Shown here: positions 50,868-61,000 of the stretch, piece by piece | How positions within the stretch are numbered: position 1 is the stretch's first letter | Layout of the letters: each line of letters starts with the position of its first letter | NCBI GenBank assembly: GCA_030427255.1 | Contig: JAUHWY010000017.1 | Span: forward strand, 1-64,000 | Source of the DNA: Bacteroidia bacterium | Lineage (GTDB): Bacteria > Bacteroidota > Bacteroidia > CAIKAF01 | Length of the DNA: 64,000 bases | Reading direction: 5' to 3' | The notes under the pieces: model-generated | The model's database searches: none | What the model saw: the letters and a program-made list of their open reading frames with translations, nothing else | What the model was told of the DNA's origin: nothing | Position numbers and translations under genes: made by a program

Positions 50868-50957
50868 AAAGACGGGTTGCCCTCCGTCTCTCGGTGATGA
50901 AGTAAAGACGGGATGCCTCCCGTCTCTCGGGATACCTCCCGTCTCTGAGTTATGAGT
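50868..50957 (+). repeat. second cluster of GACGGGA palindromic units
   Basis: GGTAAAGACGGGTTGCCCTCCGTCTCTCGGTGA, AAGTAAAGACGGGATGCCTCCCGTCTCTCGG and a partial GATACCTCCCGTCTCTGAG follow one another. They are the same 28-bp unit as at 10213-10296, within a similar GATGAA-rich context. The unit is shared by two intergenic sites 40 kb apart. Confidence 0.85.
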
Positions 50958-51011
50958 GATGAATATTTTTTTTTGGCCGGCTTTTCCGGCTGCTAGCTCC
51001 AAGTCCTCAAA

Positions 51012-51087
51012 CAGCGCCTAAGGGCGGTGGGAAGTGCGTGGGCTTGCTGCGCTCCGCCTCCGCTTCCCACACCGCCCTAAGGCTCTG
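51012..51087. repeat. GC-rich hairpin
   Basis: CAGCGCCTAAGGGCGGTGGGAAG pairs with CTTCCCACACCGCCCTAAGGCTCTG over nearly the whole 76 bases. The loop contains GGCTTGCTGCGCTCCGCC. It lies in the gap 50835-51693, which also holds the palindromic repeats and a MITE-like element and no supported gene. Confidence 0.65.
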
Positions 51088-51310
51088 TTATCCGGGCTTT
51101 TCACAGCATCCGGGCCGGAATGGTAAAAGGGGAATGATGAGTAGTGGTTGAGTAATGGGACTTCCTTTGGTATCGGCTTGCTTGAAATGACTATCAGTTG
51201 AATAATAACCTAATTTTTCTAAACTGTTTGGATACCTCTCATTTTCAAGGCCTTGTACCTTTATTTATTGGTTTTTATGGCTTGTGATGACTGAAACTCC
51301 CTAAATGGAT

Positions 51311-51515
51311 TCGGTTAACGCATTGCTAATCTATAGGCGGCTTTTGGTTACGGCTACCCCAAACCTTCTGGGCAAGCCCCTCATTTATAATCGGTAAACT
51401 CTGGCCTGTCTTGACCGAAGCGTCATTGGCCTTTCGATTTTTCCGTGGCCTAATTCGTACAGACGCTTTGGTCGTCATTTAAATACTTTGAAATCACAAC
51501 GCATCAACTGTCTCT
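51311..51515 (-). mobile_element. MITE-like element, copy 2 (diverged)
   Basis: The left end is TTCGGTTAACGCATTGC and the right end CAACGCATCAACTGTC, weakly inverted. Inside, on the minus strand, GCGTTGTGATTTCAAAGT, AAAATCGAAAGGCC, GACGCTTCGGTCAAGAC and TTATAAATGAGG match the family. The order of the hairpin module relative to TAAATGAGG differs from copy 1, so it is rearranged. Confidence 0.55.
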
Positions 51516-51693
51516 TATCGGCCCTTTGACACTTTGTTTTCACCTATCAATTGAAGTTTGCGGCGATGGCTCACCTTTGATGGTTTTTTGTGCTGTTTTT
51601 TGGCAGGAAAAACCTCTTTAGGCTTAATTTTGGCCATATGGAGGTGTCAAAAAGACATCAAAAAATATACTTTTGACACCATTACGTTTTATT

Positions 51694-53136
51694 ATGACAT
51701 TAAAGTTTCCTAAAAAGAGCGCAAAAATGCTTTTGCTCTCTCCGGGTGTATTTTTAGTTGTTTTCTTCTCAATTTTATGGATTGATTATCAGCTTGATGA
51801 CGCTCTTATCTACGCTACCTATTTAAAGCGTTGGCAAAGCGGGTTTGGATTAGTTTTTAATGTTGGAGAGCATATTAATGCGTTAACCTCCTTTCTTTTT
51901 TCGATGTTGGCAGGCCTTATTTCTGTTTTTGGAGGAAATCCGATTTGGATACTTAATGGGATGTCTGGCTTTTTTCTGGCAGCTACAGCTATGTTGGCTC
52001 CGTTTACTTTTTCTGTGAACCAGAGTGATCGTTTATGGCCATTGATGGTTTCCTTATCTATCTCAGGCTGCTCGCTTTTCTATTATTCTTTTGGTTTAGA
52101 AACAACGCTCTATTTGTTTTTAATAACTCTTAGTTTGTTCTTATTCAAAAAGAGGTCAAAGTGGGTTTATTTTGTTCTGGCCTGTTTAGTTATTACTAGG
52201 ACTGAGGGTGTTTTTTTAGCGGGTTTATTGGCCTTGTATTCTTTTTTTGTGCATAAAAGTAGAAACTGGTTTGTTCTCACTTTATCTGCTGTTGTTTTCA
52301 GTTCACAGTATGTATTCAATTTGCTCTATTACGATGCGGTGGTACCTCTCAGTGCAGAGGCTAAAGTGCTCCATGGAGCTTCCGGTTTATGGACAAATGT
52401 TCTTGAGCTAAGGCCAATTGTTGACCGTTTTATGGGGGGGAATCTTATAGCTTTTGCATTGTTATCAGCGACTTCTTTTTATGGAGTTGTTCGAGTTGTT
52501 AAAGAGGTGCATCACTCTATTTTCATATTATTTATAGGGCTAGTTATAGCCTTTTACGCGAAACTCAATATTCCCAATTACCATTGGTATTATGCTCCTA
52601 TTTTCTACTGTTTATTAGTATACTCAGTTGTTGGAGTTTCGGTTTTGATGAACGATTGGCACCAATACCTCAAAACCTCATTTTTTTATGGAACTCTAAA
52701 AAGAATGCGCGTAAATCGTTTTGTGGGGTTGCCTTTATTAATACTTTGGATTTATCCACTTCGCACCTATTTTTTTGAGCCCCAAGACCCGATATCTCGA
52801 AGTGAATACAAAATAATTGGAGAGTGGCTGAAAGAAAACGCTAGCCCAGGCCAAACCGTTGCCTGTGCAGAGATTGGCTTTATTGGCTATTACAGCGGCA
52901 TAAAGGTTGTCGATATTCTTGGTCTAATTACCCCAAAGAATGCAAAATATATAGCAGAAAAAGATTATTCAAACTGGGCTGAAGACACCCAGCCGGACTT
53001 CATTGTGGTTCGAGATCCTCTTGCAGAATATGAGATTGCAGCAGAACGGCTTATGGGTTCAGGAAAATATACCATAAGCACAGAAATAAATCTTGTGGGG
53101 TATATGCTTCTCGAAAAATCAAGTCGACATGAATAA
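51694..53136 (+). CDS. multi-pass membrane protein, GT-C-like
   Basis: The 480-residue protein has about 9-10 membrane helices. The start has LDDALIYATYLKRWQSGFGLVFN (an acidic pair after the first helix, as in GT-C enzymes), and ITRTEGVFLAGLLALYSFF follows. The C-terminal soluble part is SRSEYKIIGEWLKENASPGQTVACAEIGFIGYYSGIKVVDILGL ... PDFIVVRDP, a pattern shared by mannosyltransferase-like GT-C proteins. The open frame begins at a TTG 51673; ATG 51694 follows a TACTTTTG box (51668-51675). It overlaps the next gene by 8 bases. Composition is AT-richer than the neighbours, suggesting acquisition. Confidence 0.75.
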   Translation: MTLKFPKKSAKMLLLSPGVFLVVFFSILWIDYQLDDALIYATYLKRWQSGFGLVFNVGEHINALTSFLFSMLAGLISVFGGNPIWILNGMSGFFLAATAMLAPFTFSVNQSDRLWPLMVSLSISGCSLFYYSFGLETTLYLFLITLSLFLFKKRSKWVYFVLACLVITRTEGVFLAGLLALYSFFVHKSRNWFVLTLSAVVFSSQYVFNLLYYDAVVPLSAEAKVLHGASGLWTNVLELRPIVDRFMGGNLIAFALLSATSFYGVVRVVKEVHHSIFILFIGLVIAFYAKLNIPNYHWYYAPIFYCLLVYSVVGVSVLMNDWHQYLKTSFFYGTLKRMRVNRFVGLPLLILWIYPLRTYFFEPQDPISRSEYKIIGEWLKENASPGQTVACAEIGFIGYYSGIKVVDILGLITPKNAKYIAEKDYSNWAEDTQPDFIVVRDPLAEYEIAAERLMGSGKYTISTEINLVGYMLLEKSSRHE

Positions 53137-54448
53137 AAAGAGCCCTAAAATTGAATTCGTTAACCACGCGAGTTTCCTTTTGGAGTACTCAGAAGTAACG
53201 CTTATTGTTGACCCTTGGCTTACAGGAAATGCTTTTAATAATGGGTGGAACTTGCTTATCCCCACGCCTGAAAAGTATCTCTCTTTTGACAAAATAACCC
53301 ATATCTGGTTTTCGCACGAGCATCCTGATCACTTTTCTCCTGCTGACCTAAAGCGTATTCCTGCCGACCGTCGATCGAAAATCACTGTGCTGTTTCAAAA
53401 AACTATGGATCGAAAGGTGGCCAATTTTTGCAATAAATTAGGTTTCGCCGTGAAGGAATTACCTCCCAACATACCTGTTGAATTAGGCCATGATTTTTCA
53501 ATTATTTGTGCGCCTTTCACTGAGGGGGACTCTTGGTGCTACATACAAGCAGGTAGTTTAAGCATTCTTAATGTTAACGACTGCATACTTAAAACAGAAG
53601 TGGACTGTAAACTCATTCAAAATAATGTGAATCAGGTCGACATTCTATTTACCCAGTTTGGCTATGCCAATTGGGTGGGCAACCCAGACGAGGCACATCT
53701 TAGGAAGCAGGCCTCAGCTGAAAAACTAGATAGGATCGGAATCCAATCTGCTGTTTTTAATCCGACCTTTATTTGCCCTTTTGCATCAATGGTCTACTTC
53801 TCCCATGAAGAGAACCAGTATATGAATGATGCCCAGAATACCATCAAAGATGCATATATATATATTCATAATAACACAAAGTCAAAGCCTCTTATCCTTT
53901 TTCCTGGGGATTCGGTTCAATGGCCCATTGCGCATTTTAATGAGGAGGATTTTAACAAACATTCATTAAGTAGATATGGGTTGGTCTATGAAGGAATAGC
54001 CGACTTACCTTTAAATAAGACTAATCCTGTACAGATGCCGAAACTCCTTGAGCACTCCGTCGAATACGGTAAAAAGTTGGCAGAGAAAAACCCCAAAGCA
54101 CTAAGACTGTTAAATAGAATAGGGCCTAAGATTTTTTTGGAGGATATGCAAAAATCAGTAGTATTCTTAGGAACAAAAGGAATAAAAAGCTCCTCAGCTC
54201 CAAAAGAGGACTGTGACATTGTTATGTCATCCGATTCGCTTGATTATGTTTTTTGTTTTGAATGGGGAGGGGATACCCTTAATGTAAATGCTAGGTTTCG
54301 TTCAACAAAAAATGGAGACATGTATCGGTGGCGTTTGATTTCTCATATTAGCTCGCTAAATAACCGTGGAATTCCCTATGTTTGGACTCTCCCTTCATTT
54401 ATCAATCGATTGTACCATTACTTGAGTAAGCTCTTCCATGCTTCTTAA
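53129..54448 (+). CDS. metallo-beta-lactamase fold protein
   Basis: The 439-residue protein has MBL features: IVDPWLTGNAFNNGW (a UlaG-like and CMP-NeuAc hydroxylase-like opening), FSHEHPDHFSPADL (HxHxDH at 63-68) and ILFTQFGYANWVG. It is longer than UlaG and resembles the MBL part of sialate hydroxylase-like proteins, without a visible Rieske centre. The substrate is unknown. A frame starting at 53093 adds 12 poor residues, so ATG 53129 is chosen. It is coupled to the membrane gene upstream, hinting at modification of a surface glycan. Confidence 0.8.
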   Translation: MNKKSPKIEFVNHASFLLEYSEVTLIVDPWLTGNAFNNGWNLLIPTPEKYLSFDKITHIWFSHEHPDHFSPADLKRIPADRRSKITVLFQKTMDRKVANFCNKLGFAVKELPPNIPVELGHDFSIICAPFTEGDSWCYIQAGSLSILNVNDCILKTEVDCKLIQNNVNQVDILFTQFGYANWVGNPDEAHLRKQASAEKLDRIGIQSAVFNPTFICPFASMVYFSHEENQYMNDAQNTIKDAYIYIHNNTKSKPLILFPGDSVQWPIAHFNEEDFNKHSLSRYGLVYEGIADLPLNKTNPVQMPKLLEHSVEYGKKLAEKNPKALRLLNRIGPKIFLEDMQKSVVFLGTKGIKSSSAPKEDCDIVMSSDSLDYVFCFEWGGDTLNVNARFRSTKNGDMYRWRLISHISSLNNRGIPYVWTLPSFINRLYHYLSKLFHAS

Positions 54449-54479
54449 GTGTTTAAGCATAACTTAGAGGTACTTAATG

Positions 54480-54698
54480 AAACTGTTGCCGGATTGTGTT
54501 TTCAAGTTTTTAACCCTGGCCTAAACGGTAGGGGTTTAAGGCGCAGACAAATTGAAATGCCGCTGGCGCTTCGGTCTGGAAAGGTCGGAGTTTACAAATC
54601 GTAAATGAGGACCGGCTGACGCTACAGTCAAGACAAAATGCTTGAGATTTGGCCGCAACACCACCTCGCCGCTTGAATAACAACCCGTCAACAGTCTA
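54480..54698 (+). mobile_element. MITE-like element, copy 3
   Basis: AAACTGTTGCCGG at the left and CCCGTCAACAGTCT at the right are the inverted ends. The interior has GGATTGTGTTTTCAAG, an imperfect CCTGGCC/GGTAGGG hairpin, ACAAATTGAAATG, GTAAATGAGGACC, GCTGACGCTACAGTC and CTTGAGATTTGGCCGCAAC. It matches copy 1 across its length, in plus orientation. Confidence 0.7.
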
Positions 54699-54849
54699 TT
54701 AATATAAGGGGTTGGAATTGGTTATCATGGGCGGAAACATAATTATTCAAAGCAAGCGCTTTATCCCCCCTTAAAGTTTAATTATAAGCGAACAGGCAAA
54801 TACTGAGAACCTTCACGCCATTTAGTAATGAAGCATACACGTTCTCACC

Positions 54850-54995
54850 CCGCGCCGGACAGCAGCGATAGCTTGCCGATGACCAAAGGGACCGAAGCCT
54901 GCTTTTGGCGGGCGGAGCCTACAGGCGAGCCCCGACAAAAGCTTGGCTGAGGCGCTTTGGGCAAGGCAACTAAAGCGGATGGCCGGTTACGCGGC
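54850..54995 (+). repeat. 146-bp structured element, copy 2, upstream of fumC
   Basis: The ends are CCGCGCCGGACAGCAGCGATAGCTTGCCGA and GGCAAGGCAACTAAAGC ... GGCCGGTTACGCGGC, shared with copy 1. In the middle the stem is CAAAGGG with CGCTTTGG and CTTTTG with CAAAAG, where copy 1 has CCAAGGG/CCCTTGG and GGGAG/CTCCC. Paired changes on both sides suggest selection on structure. Its edge is 51 bases before the fumC ATG. Confidence 0.75.
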
Positions 54996-55046
54996 ATAAC
55001 CATCCTTCCCCCTTATTTCCTTACTTTTGTCCAAAATTTTGTAGCC

Positions 55047-56450
55047 ATGGATTACCGCATCGAAAAAGATACCATGGGCGAGGTGCATGTGCCTGCTCAA
55101 GCCTATTGGGGAGCCCAAACCGAACGCTCGCGCAACAATTTTAAAATCGGGCCTGAGGCTTCCATGCCCACCGAAATTGTGCATGCTTTTGCCTATTTGA
55201 AAAAGGCCGCAGCCTTTGCCAATGCTGAGCTTGGCGTGCTCGATGCACCTAAGCGCGACGCTATTGCTCAAGTGTGCGGTGAAATTCTGGAAGGCAAACT
55301 CGACGATCAATTTCCGCTCGTGATTTGGCAAACCGGCTCCGGTACGCAAAGCAATATGAACGTAAACGAAGTGGTGGCCAATCGCGGTCATGTGCTTCAG
55401 GGAGGAAGTCTTGGCGATGCCCAAAAAAGCCTGCACCCCAACGACGATGTAAACAAGAGTCAATCTTCCAACGATACTTTCCCTACCGCCATGCACATTG
55501 CGGCATACAAAGCGGTGGTGGAGAGAACTTTGCCCGGTATGCAGCAACTCCGCGATACCCTGCACGCTAAATCTCAGGCCTTTATGGAGGTAGTGAAGAT
55601 TGGTCGTACCCACTTCATGGATGCAACTCCACTTACTTTGGGTCAAGAGTTTAGCGGATATGTGCAACAATTGGACAACAGCATGGCGGCGCTAAAATCG
55701 GCCTTGAAAGGGGTGAGCGAATTGGCCTTGGGAGGAACTGCCGTAGGCACCGGGCTGAATACGCCGGAAGGCTATGCCGAAAAGGTGGCGGCCTATATTG
55801 CCGAATTTACAGGCTTGCCTTTTGTTACTGCGCCCAACAAGTTCGAGGCTTTGGCTGCCCACGATGCCATGGTGGAATTGAGCGGCGCACTTAAGCGGGC
55901 GGCAGTTTCTTTGATGAAAATCGGAAACGATGTGCGCATGCTGGCTTCAGGCCCACGCTGCGGCATTGGCGAAATTTTAATTCCGGAGAACGAACCCGGT
56001 TCCTCCATTATGCCCGGAAAAGTGAATCCTACCCAGCCAGAAGCACTTACCATGGTTTGTGCTCAGGTTATCGGCAACGACACTGCCGTTAGCGTTGGAG
56101 GTGCCACCGGACATTTTGAACTCAATGTGTTTAAGCCCATGATTGCGGCCAATGTGTTGCAATCCGCCCGGCTTATTGGCGATGCTTGCCGCAGCTTTGA
56201 TGCGCATTGCGCTTCGGGCATTGAACCCAATTTGGACAACATTCAAAAGAATCTGGAAAACAGTTTGATGCTGGTGACTGCGCTTAATCCGCACATTGGC
56301 TACGAAAAGGCGGCGGCCATTGCCAAAAAGGCCCACAAAGAAGGTTCCACCTTGCGTGAAGCCGCTTTGGCGCTGGGCTATTTGACCAACGAAGAATTTG
56401 ACGCATGGGTGGTGCCGGCCAACATGGTGGGCAGCCTCAAAAAGGCCTAA
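55047..56450 (+). CDS. fumC: class II fumarate hydratase
   Basis: The 467-residue TCA-cycle enzyme interconverts fumarate and malate. The lyase signature [13 protein letters not shown] is at about residues 317-329, and [41 protein letters not shown] and [10 protein letters not shown] are all typical. The frame extends to 54957, but the extension is the repeat element at 54850-54995; ATG 55047 is the family start. A TACTTTTG -7 box at 55022-55029 implies a very short leader, so the element upstream would not be in the mRNA unless another promoter is used. Confidence 0.96.
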   Translation: MDYRIEKDTMGEVHVPAQAYWGAQTERSRNNFKIGPEASMPTEIVHAFAYLKKAAAFANAELGVLDAPKRDAIAQVCGEILEGKLDDQFPLVIWQTGSGTQSNMNVNEVVANRGHVLQGGSLGDAQKSLHPNDDVNKSQSSNDTFPTAMHIAAYKAVVERTLPGMQQLRDTLHAKSQAFMEVVKIGRTHFMDATPLTLGQEFSGYVQQLDNSMAALKSALKGVSELALGGTAVGTGLNTPEGYAEKVAAYIAEFTGLPFVTAPNKFEALAAHDAMVELSGALKRAAVSLMKIGNDVRMLASGPRCGIGEILIPENEPGSSIMPGKVNPTQPEALTMVCAQVIGNDTAVSVGGATGHFELNVFKPMIAANVLQSARLIGDACRSFDAHCASGIEPNLDNIQKNLENSLMLVTALNPHIGYEKAAAIAKKAHKEGSTLREAALALGYLTNEEFDAWVVPANMVGSLKKA

Positions 56451-57265
56451 AGTTTCGCTTGGCACCTACGCCGAGCGGCTTTTTGCACCTGGGCAACCTC
56501 TACAACTTTGTATTGACTGAGGCTTTTCGCAAGGCCTTGGGCGGAAAACTTTTGCTTCGAATCGACGATTTGGACCGATCCCGTTTTCGTCCGGAGTTTC
56601 TTTCCGATGTGTTTAGGCAGCTGGATGCCTTGGGGATTCAACCGGACGAGGGACCTTCCGGGCCGGAAGTGTTTGAGGCTGAGTGGAGCCAAAGGCATCG
56701 ATTGCCTCTGTATTTGGAAGCTTTGGAAGCGTTGAAGCCACAGCTTTATGCCTGCACCTGTTCCCGAAAAGATTGGAAATCGCAGGGAACTGCCTATCCG
56801 GGCAGTTGCCGAAATTTGGGTTTGGCTTTGGATGGGTCGAACCGTCACTGGCGGATGGCGGTTCCGAAATCGGCCGGCCTTCGCCGCTTGGACTTAAGCG
56901 GCCGGCAGGTGGATTACCAGGCAGCTTTGCCGGAGGGTGATCCCATACTTCGCAACCGGGAGGGTAAACCGGCCTATCAACTGGCATCGGTAGTAGACGA
57001 TCTGCATTTTGAGGTGGAAGCAGTGGTTAGAGGTGAAGATTTAAGGCCTTCCAGCGGTTTTCAGTATTGGTTGGCCGAGCAGATGGAGGCCAAGGCCTAT
57101 GCAGGGCTGCGCTGCTGGCACCATCCTTTGCGATTGAATGCCGGTGGTGAGAAACTCAGTAAGTCGAGCAGCAAGCAGGGGCCACTGGATGTAAGCCGAA
57201 GGAAGTTGAATCAATTGGAAAGTGAGGCCTTGGCGGAGGTTGAAGCTGCGCTACAGGGCAGGTAG
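56405..57265 (+). CDS. glutamyl-Q tRNA(Asp) synthetase-like protein
   Basis: The class I aminoacyl-tRNA synthetase core has about 286 residues and no anticodon domain, like GluQ-RS. It shows [19 protein letters not shown] (HIGH motif as HLGN), [13 protein letters not shown] and the KMSKS counterpart KLSKSS. Cys residues in ACTCS are consistent with the GluQ-RS zinc site. It would attach glutamate to queuosine in tRNA(Asp). The only in-frame ATG (56405) lies 46 bases inside fumC, so translation is probably coupled; an alternative start near the fumC stop is possible. Confidence 0.85.
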   Translation: MGGAGQHGGQPQKGLKFRLAPTPSGFLHLGNLYNFVLTEAFRKALGGKLLLRIDDLDRSRFRPEFLSDVFRQLDALGIQPDEGPSGPEVFEAEWSQRHRLPLYLEALEALKPQLYACTCSRKDWKSQGTAYPGSCRNLGLALDGSNRHWRMAVPKSAGLRRLDLSGRQVDYQAALPEGDPILRNREGKPAYQLASVVDDLHFEVEAVVRGEDLRPSSGFQYWLAEQMEAKAYAGLRCWHHPLRLNAGGEKLSKSSSKQGPLDVSRRKLNQLESEALAEVEAALQGR

Positions 57266-57280
57266 GGAATATCCTAAACC

Positions 57281-57448
57281 TTAATCGGAAGTTTGGGTGC
57301 TGTCGATTGGCGTAAAGCCCTGACTGAAAGAAGCTTCGCTGTCTTGTTCGGTATAACGCACCGAATGGCTTTTGACTACGTCAGAAGATTTACAGGCAAA
57401 GAGCAGCGCAAGGGAAGCGACCACAACAAAAAAAACAGGCATTTTCAT
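57281..57448 (-). CDS. 55-residue lipoprotein
   Basis: The small frame encodes a signal peptide with lipobox (LALLFAC) and a mature tail of about 36 polar residues (KSSDVVKSHSVRYTEQD...). A longer minus-strand frame reaches 57703, but its N-terminus is repeat-like, and ATG 57448 begins the signal sequence. Small lipoproteins of this size are common in Bacteroidota, and the role is unknown. The gap 57449-57747 has GC-rich sequence and no other supported gene. Confidence 0.6.
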   Translation of the reverse strand: MKMPVFFVVVASLALLFACKSSDVVKSHSVRYTEQDSEASFSQGFTPIDSTQTSD

Positions 57449-57747
57449 GGGAGTAATTTTACGGAAATATCGAAATAATTGCCGAATGCATGACGATATA
57501 TGCCGGATTTTATTGGGGAAATACCATTTTGGGCCTATGCTCCGAAAAAAGAATAACGCTCCGAATCCGGGGCTTTTGTCGGTCGCCCTTGCCCTCCACC
57601 ATTTTGCTAAGGGCTGCGGGGTCCCTCCTTTGGTCGGGCCTCCTCGCTCCAAGCAAAACAGGTGTCGGGCATCGGGCGGCCCTCCTTGTGCCCCGGGGGG
57701 CAATTTTATGTTGTACCTTGTTTTTTGGGGATGGGATGGAATGAAAA

Positions 57748-58047
57748 ATGCGGATTATCTATCTTAGTAAGACAAACAAGCTAAGAATGCATCCAAGCGG
57801 TCCTAAAGAAGCGGAAGAATGGCTGGTTTATTTGCCATCGGAACAACCAACTACCTGTCCTTTGTGCGGCTCGAGAACAGATATTTTGAGTGAAACCCAC
57901 AGCTCAAAAATGGAAGTTACCACCCATTTTGGCATGGGAAGAACGGATATATGGAACGAAACCTGTCTGTCTCAAGTCCATCAGTGCTTGGATCACAGAT
58001 GTGGTTATCGGTTTGTTATGGAGTTTGATGAGGAGGATGAACTATGA
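57748..58047 (+). CDS. small zinc-ribbon-like protein
   Basis: The 99-residue protein contains CPLCG, then CLSQVHQCLDHRCGY. The Cys/His spacing is typical of a zinc ribbon or knuckle. I recognise no family. It converges on the PLD-helicase gene, 22 bases away, and could be an accessory factor, but opposite orientation argues against an operon. Confidence 0.55.
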   Translation: MRIIYLSKTNKLRMHPSGPKEAEEWLVYLPSEQPTTCPLCGSRTDILSETHSSKMEVTTHFGMGRTDIWNETCLSQVHQCLDHRCGYRFVMEFDEEDEL

Positions 58048-58069
58048 AAAGAGGGCGAATGCCTTATCC

Positions 58070-61000
58070 TCAACCCAAAGCCAATTTTTTTGAATCGCTT
58101 CTAAGAAATGCAGGAATGGGGGTTTCCAGCTCCCAAATAACATTCATTGGTTTGCGGCCTTCATGACTTCGGTAAAAGACACGACCCAAAAAAACAAAGC
58201 CTTGGGTTTGACCAAACTCAGTTTTGGGCTGCTCACGAACAAACAGCAAGATGTGTTTTTTAAGTTTGGACTGTTGAACGTAACTCAGGCCCATACCAAC
58301 TTCCGGACGTGCGCTATTTTGAGACTGCCAATGAAACAAGGTATCCGAAATGGCATAATCCTCATACATCGTACTTGGAGAAAAGTGCTTTTCTGTTTTT
58401 TCTAGGTTCACAAATAGTAACTCCGTGTTTAGGTCTCGATTGTATTCCACGCCACTTTGACTTGGTCGCTTGGTATTGACAGTTTGAAACCCAAAGGCTG
58501 TCAATATTTGTTCTCTGGTGTAGCGGCCATGGACTTTTAGAGGCTGTTCGTAGGGAAGTGGGTTGTCGATTTCGGGGCTTTTTACTTGATCTATCAGAAG
58601 CGTCATGAGTTCTGCTACTTCCTTGCATAAATTGGCATCAGTTCCAAAGGGCAAAAGGCTTTCTTCTACATTTTTGAAGTTGGCACACTCCGTTCTTAGG
58701 TCATGATGAAGCATTAAGGACATGCGCTGCTCGTTGCTTGTCATTTCTGTGCTTGGCCAGTGGAATTTTCTCTCAGCCATTTCTCGGATGAATAAGAAGT
58801 AGCTGTGCGATGAACCCGAAAGCCATTTGTTAAAAGCCGCTTTTTTTGCTAAATCTAATATAGGTTGGGAGCTCCTTGGTTGTTGGTTGGCCTCTCTCAG
58901 CAGGTTTAGCCAAAGGTCATGCTTGTAAATAGACTCAAGGGGAGCCGGATAGTTTTTTAAAAAGATACTTAAGGAAGGGTTTGTGCCGGTGTCTTGAGCA
59001 TACGCTCTAATTTTTTGCAATAGGCCTTTTTTGTTGGTACGTAATGCTCTTTTAATATTGCTTAGAATCACTTCTTTGGCCTTCCGCTCCAGAACTATAT
59101 GACAGCCTACAGGCGCATGGGGGAAATTTCCTTCCACCTCTTTCGTCAAGGTTCCGCTAAACCGACCGGTTAGGGCTCGGAACTTTCTAGAAAAATCGTA
59201 TTCCGGACGGGCATTTCCAACAAAGTCAAGTACCGTAACGGCTTGCTTTCCTTCAGAAAGCCTTAAGCCACGTCCTAATTGCTGTAAAAAAACCGTAATG
59301 CTTTCGGTTGGACGAAGGAACAATAGCGTATCTGCTTCTGGGATGTCTACTCCTTCATTTAGCATGTCCACAGAAAACAAATAGTTGATCTCGCCTTTGC
59401 GCAATTGATCGTATAGTCCCTCATTGGATTTCTTTGTTTTGAAATGCAAGGCTTCAGCCTTTAACCCGGCTTTCTTAAAGGAAGCAGCCATAAAGTCTGC
59501 ATGAGAGATGGTTGCACAAAATCCCAAACATCGGACCTTTGAAATGTCTAAGGTATAGCGCTTTAAGGCATTAAGCACTTCGGCTACGCGCTGATGGTTG
59601 CCAGTGTAAAGGTGCTCTAAATCTTGAATTTGATAGGCCCCCCTTTCCCATCGCACTTGACTCAAATCTATGCTGTCCGTAACGCCAAAATAGTGAAATG
59701 GGGTTAGGAGTTGCTGGTTTAAGGCCTCAGGAAGGCGAATTTCGGTGGCTATTCTGTGGCCAAAATCAGCGACAATATCTCCTCCATCCATGCGTTCCGG
59801 TGTGGCTGTTAAACCGAGCAGGATTTGTGGGTTAAGCCGATCAAGAATGGGCCTATAACTGCTGGCGCTTAAGTGATGTACTTCATCAATAATCACCATG
59901 TCAAAATAGTCCGCAGGGAATGGCCATGATTCCCAAGCATTGCTTAAACTTTGTACGGAGGCAAATACATGCTTGAAAAACTGCGGCCGTTGACCATCTA
60001 CCCATAAGTCTCCAAAGTTTTGGTTCTTTAGTACCCCGCAAAAAGTAGCCCTGGAGCGAAGCAAAATTTCTTTTCTGTGGGCTATAAATAACAGCTTGGC
60101 ATCTTTTTTTCCCTTTTGAAGCCGCTTAAAATCAAAGGCTCCTATTACCGTTTTGCCGGTCCCGGTGGCCGCTACAACCAAATTTTTGTAATGTCCATGC
60201 ACCTTGCGCTCTACCTCTAGCTTTTCTAAAATCTCTTGCTGAAAATGCCGAGGCTCTATATCAAATAAGGCCAAGTTCGGCCCTTCTGTTGGGCTACTTA
60301 CCTTAGAAAGGCTTAGGCTTTTGCGAAGCTTTTCTTTGTCTGTGCTACGCTCACCATTATAGGGCTCGAAAGCTGAAGACGCCCAATAGCTTTCGAATGA
60401 TTTTTTGAACTTATCTAATATATGAGGAACTTCTTGGGTGGTAAGCTTCACATTCCATTCCAAACCATCGGTTAATGCAGACCTCGAAAAATTGGACGAC
60501 CCAATATAAGCCGTGTGAAAGCCTGAATTTCGGTAAAAAAGGTATGCTTTTGCATGAAGACGCTCTTGATTATGGTTGTAAGAGACACGTACTTCAGTAT
60601 TGGGAAAGCTGGATAATTTTTCAATTGCTTTGGCATCCGAAGCGCCCATATAGGTTGTCGTAATTACCCTTAATTTGCCCCCCTTTTCAAAAAACTCTCC
60701 AAAAGCTTCATCCAATACAATCAACCCCTGCCATTTTATAAACGATACCAATAGGTCTATTCTATTGGAGCAAACGATTTCTTTCCTTAGCTCACTAGCC
60801 AAACTGAGCTGTTTTTGTGCCCCTCCGGTAAATAGTTCGCTTTGGCTGAGCTGAGTACTTGGCCGTATCTGATTTATATAGGATTCAACCGTTCCCAAGG
60901 GGAGGTTTAATTTCGAAAACACCCCCATCAACAATTTTCCTTCTCCCTCTATTAAGTCTTCATGTAGATTTAAGTCACTCCTGTTTAAAATGAGTTCCAA

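Noticed and set aside
50835-51002. N-terminal extension of the GT-C gene to 51002.
   Set aside because: The extra codons translate the GACGGGA palindromic repeats (two RDG...PVFTSS copies). The hydrophobic protein begins properly at 50834.
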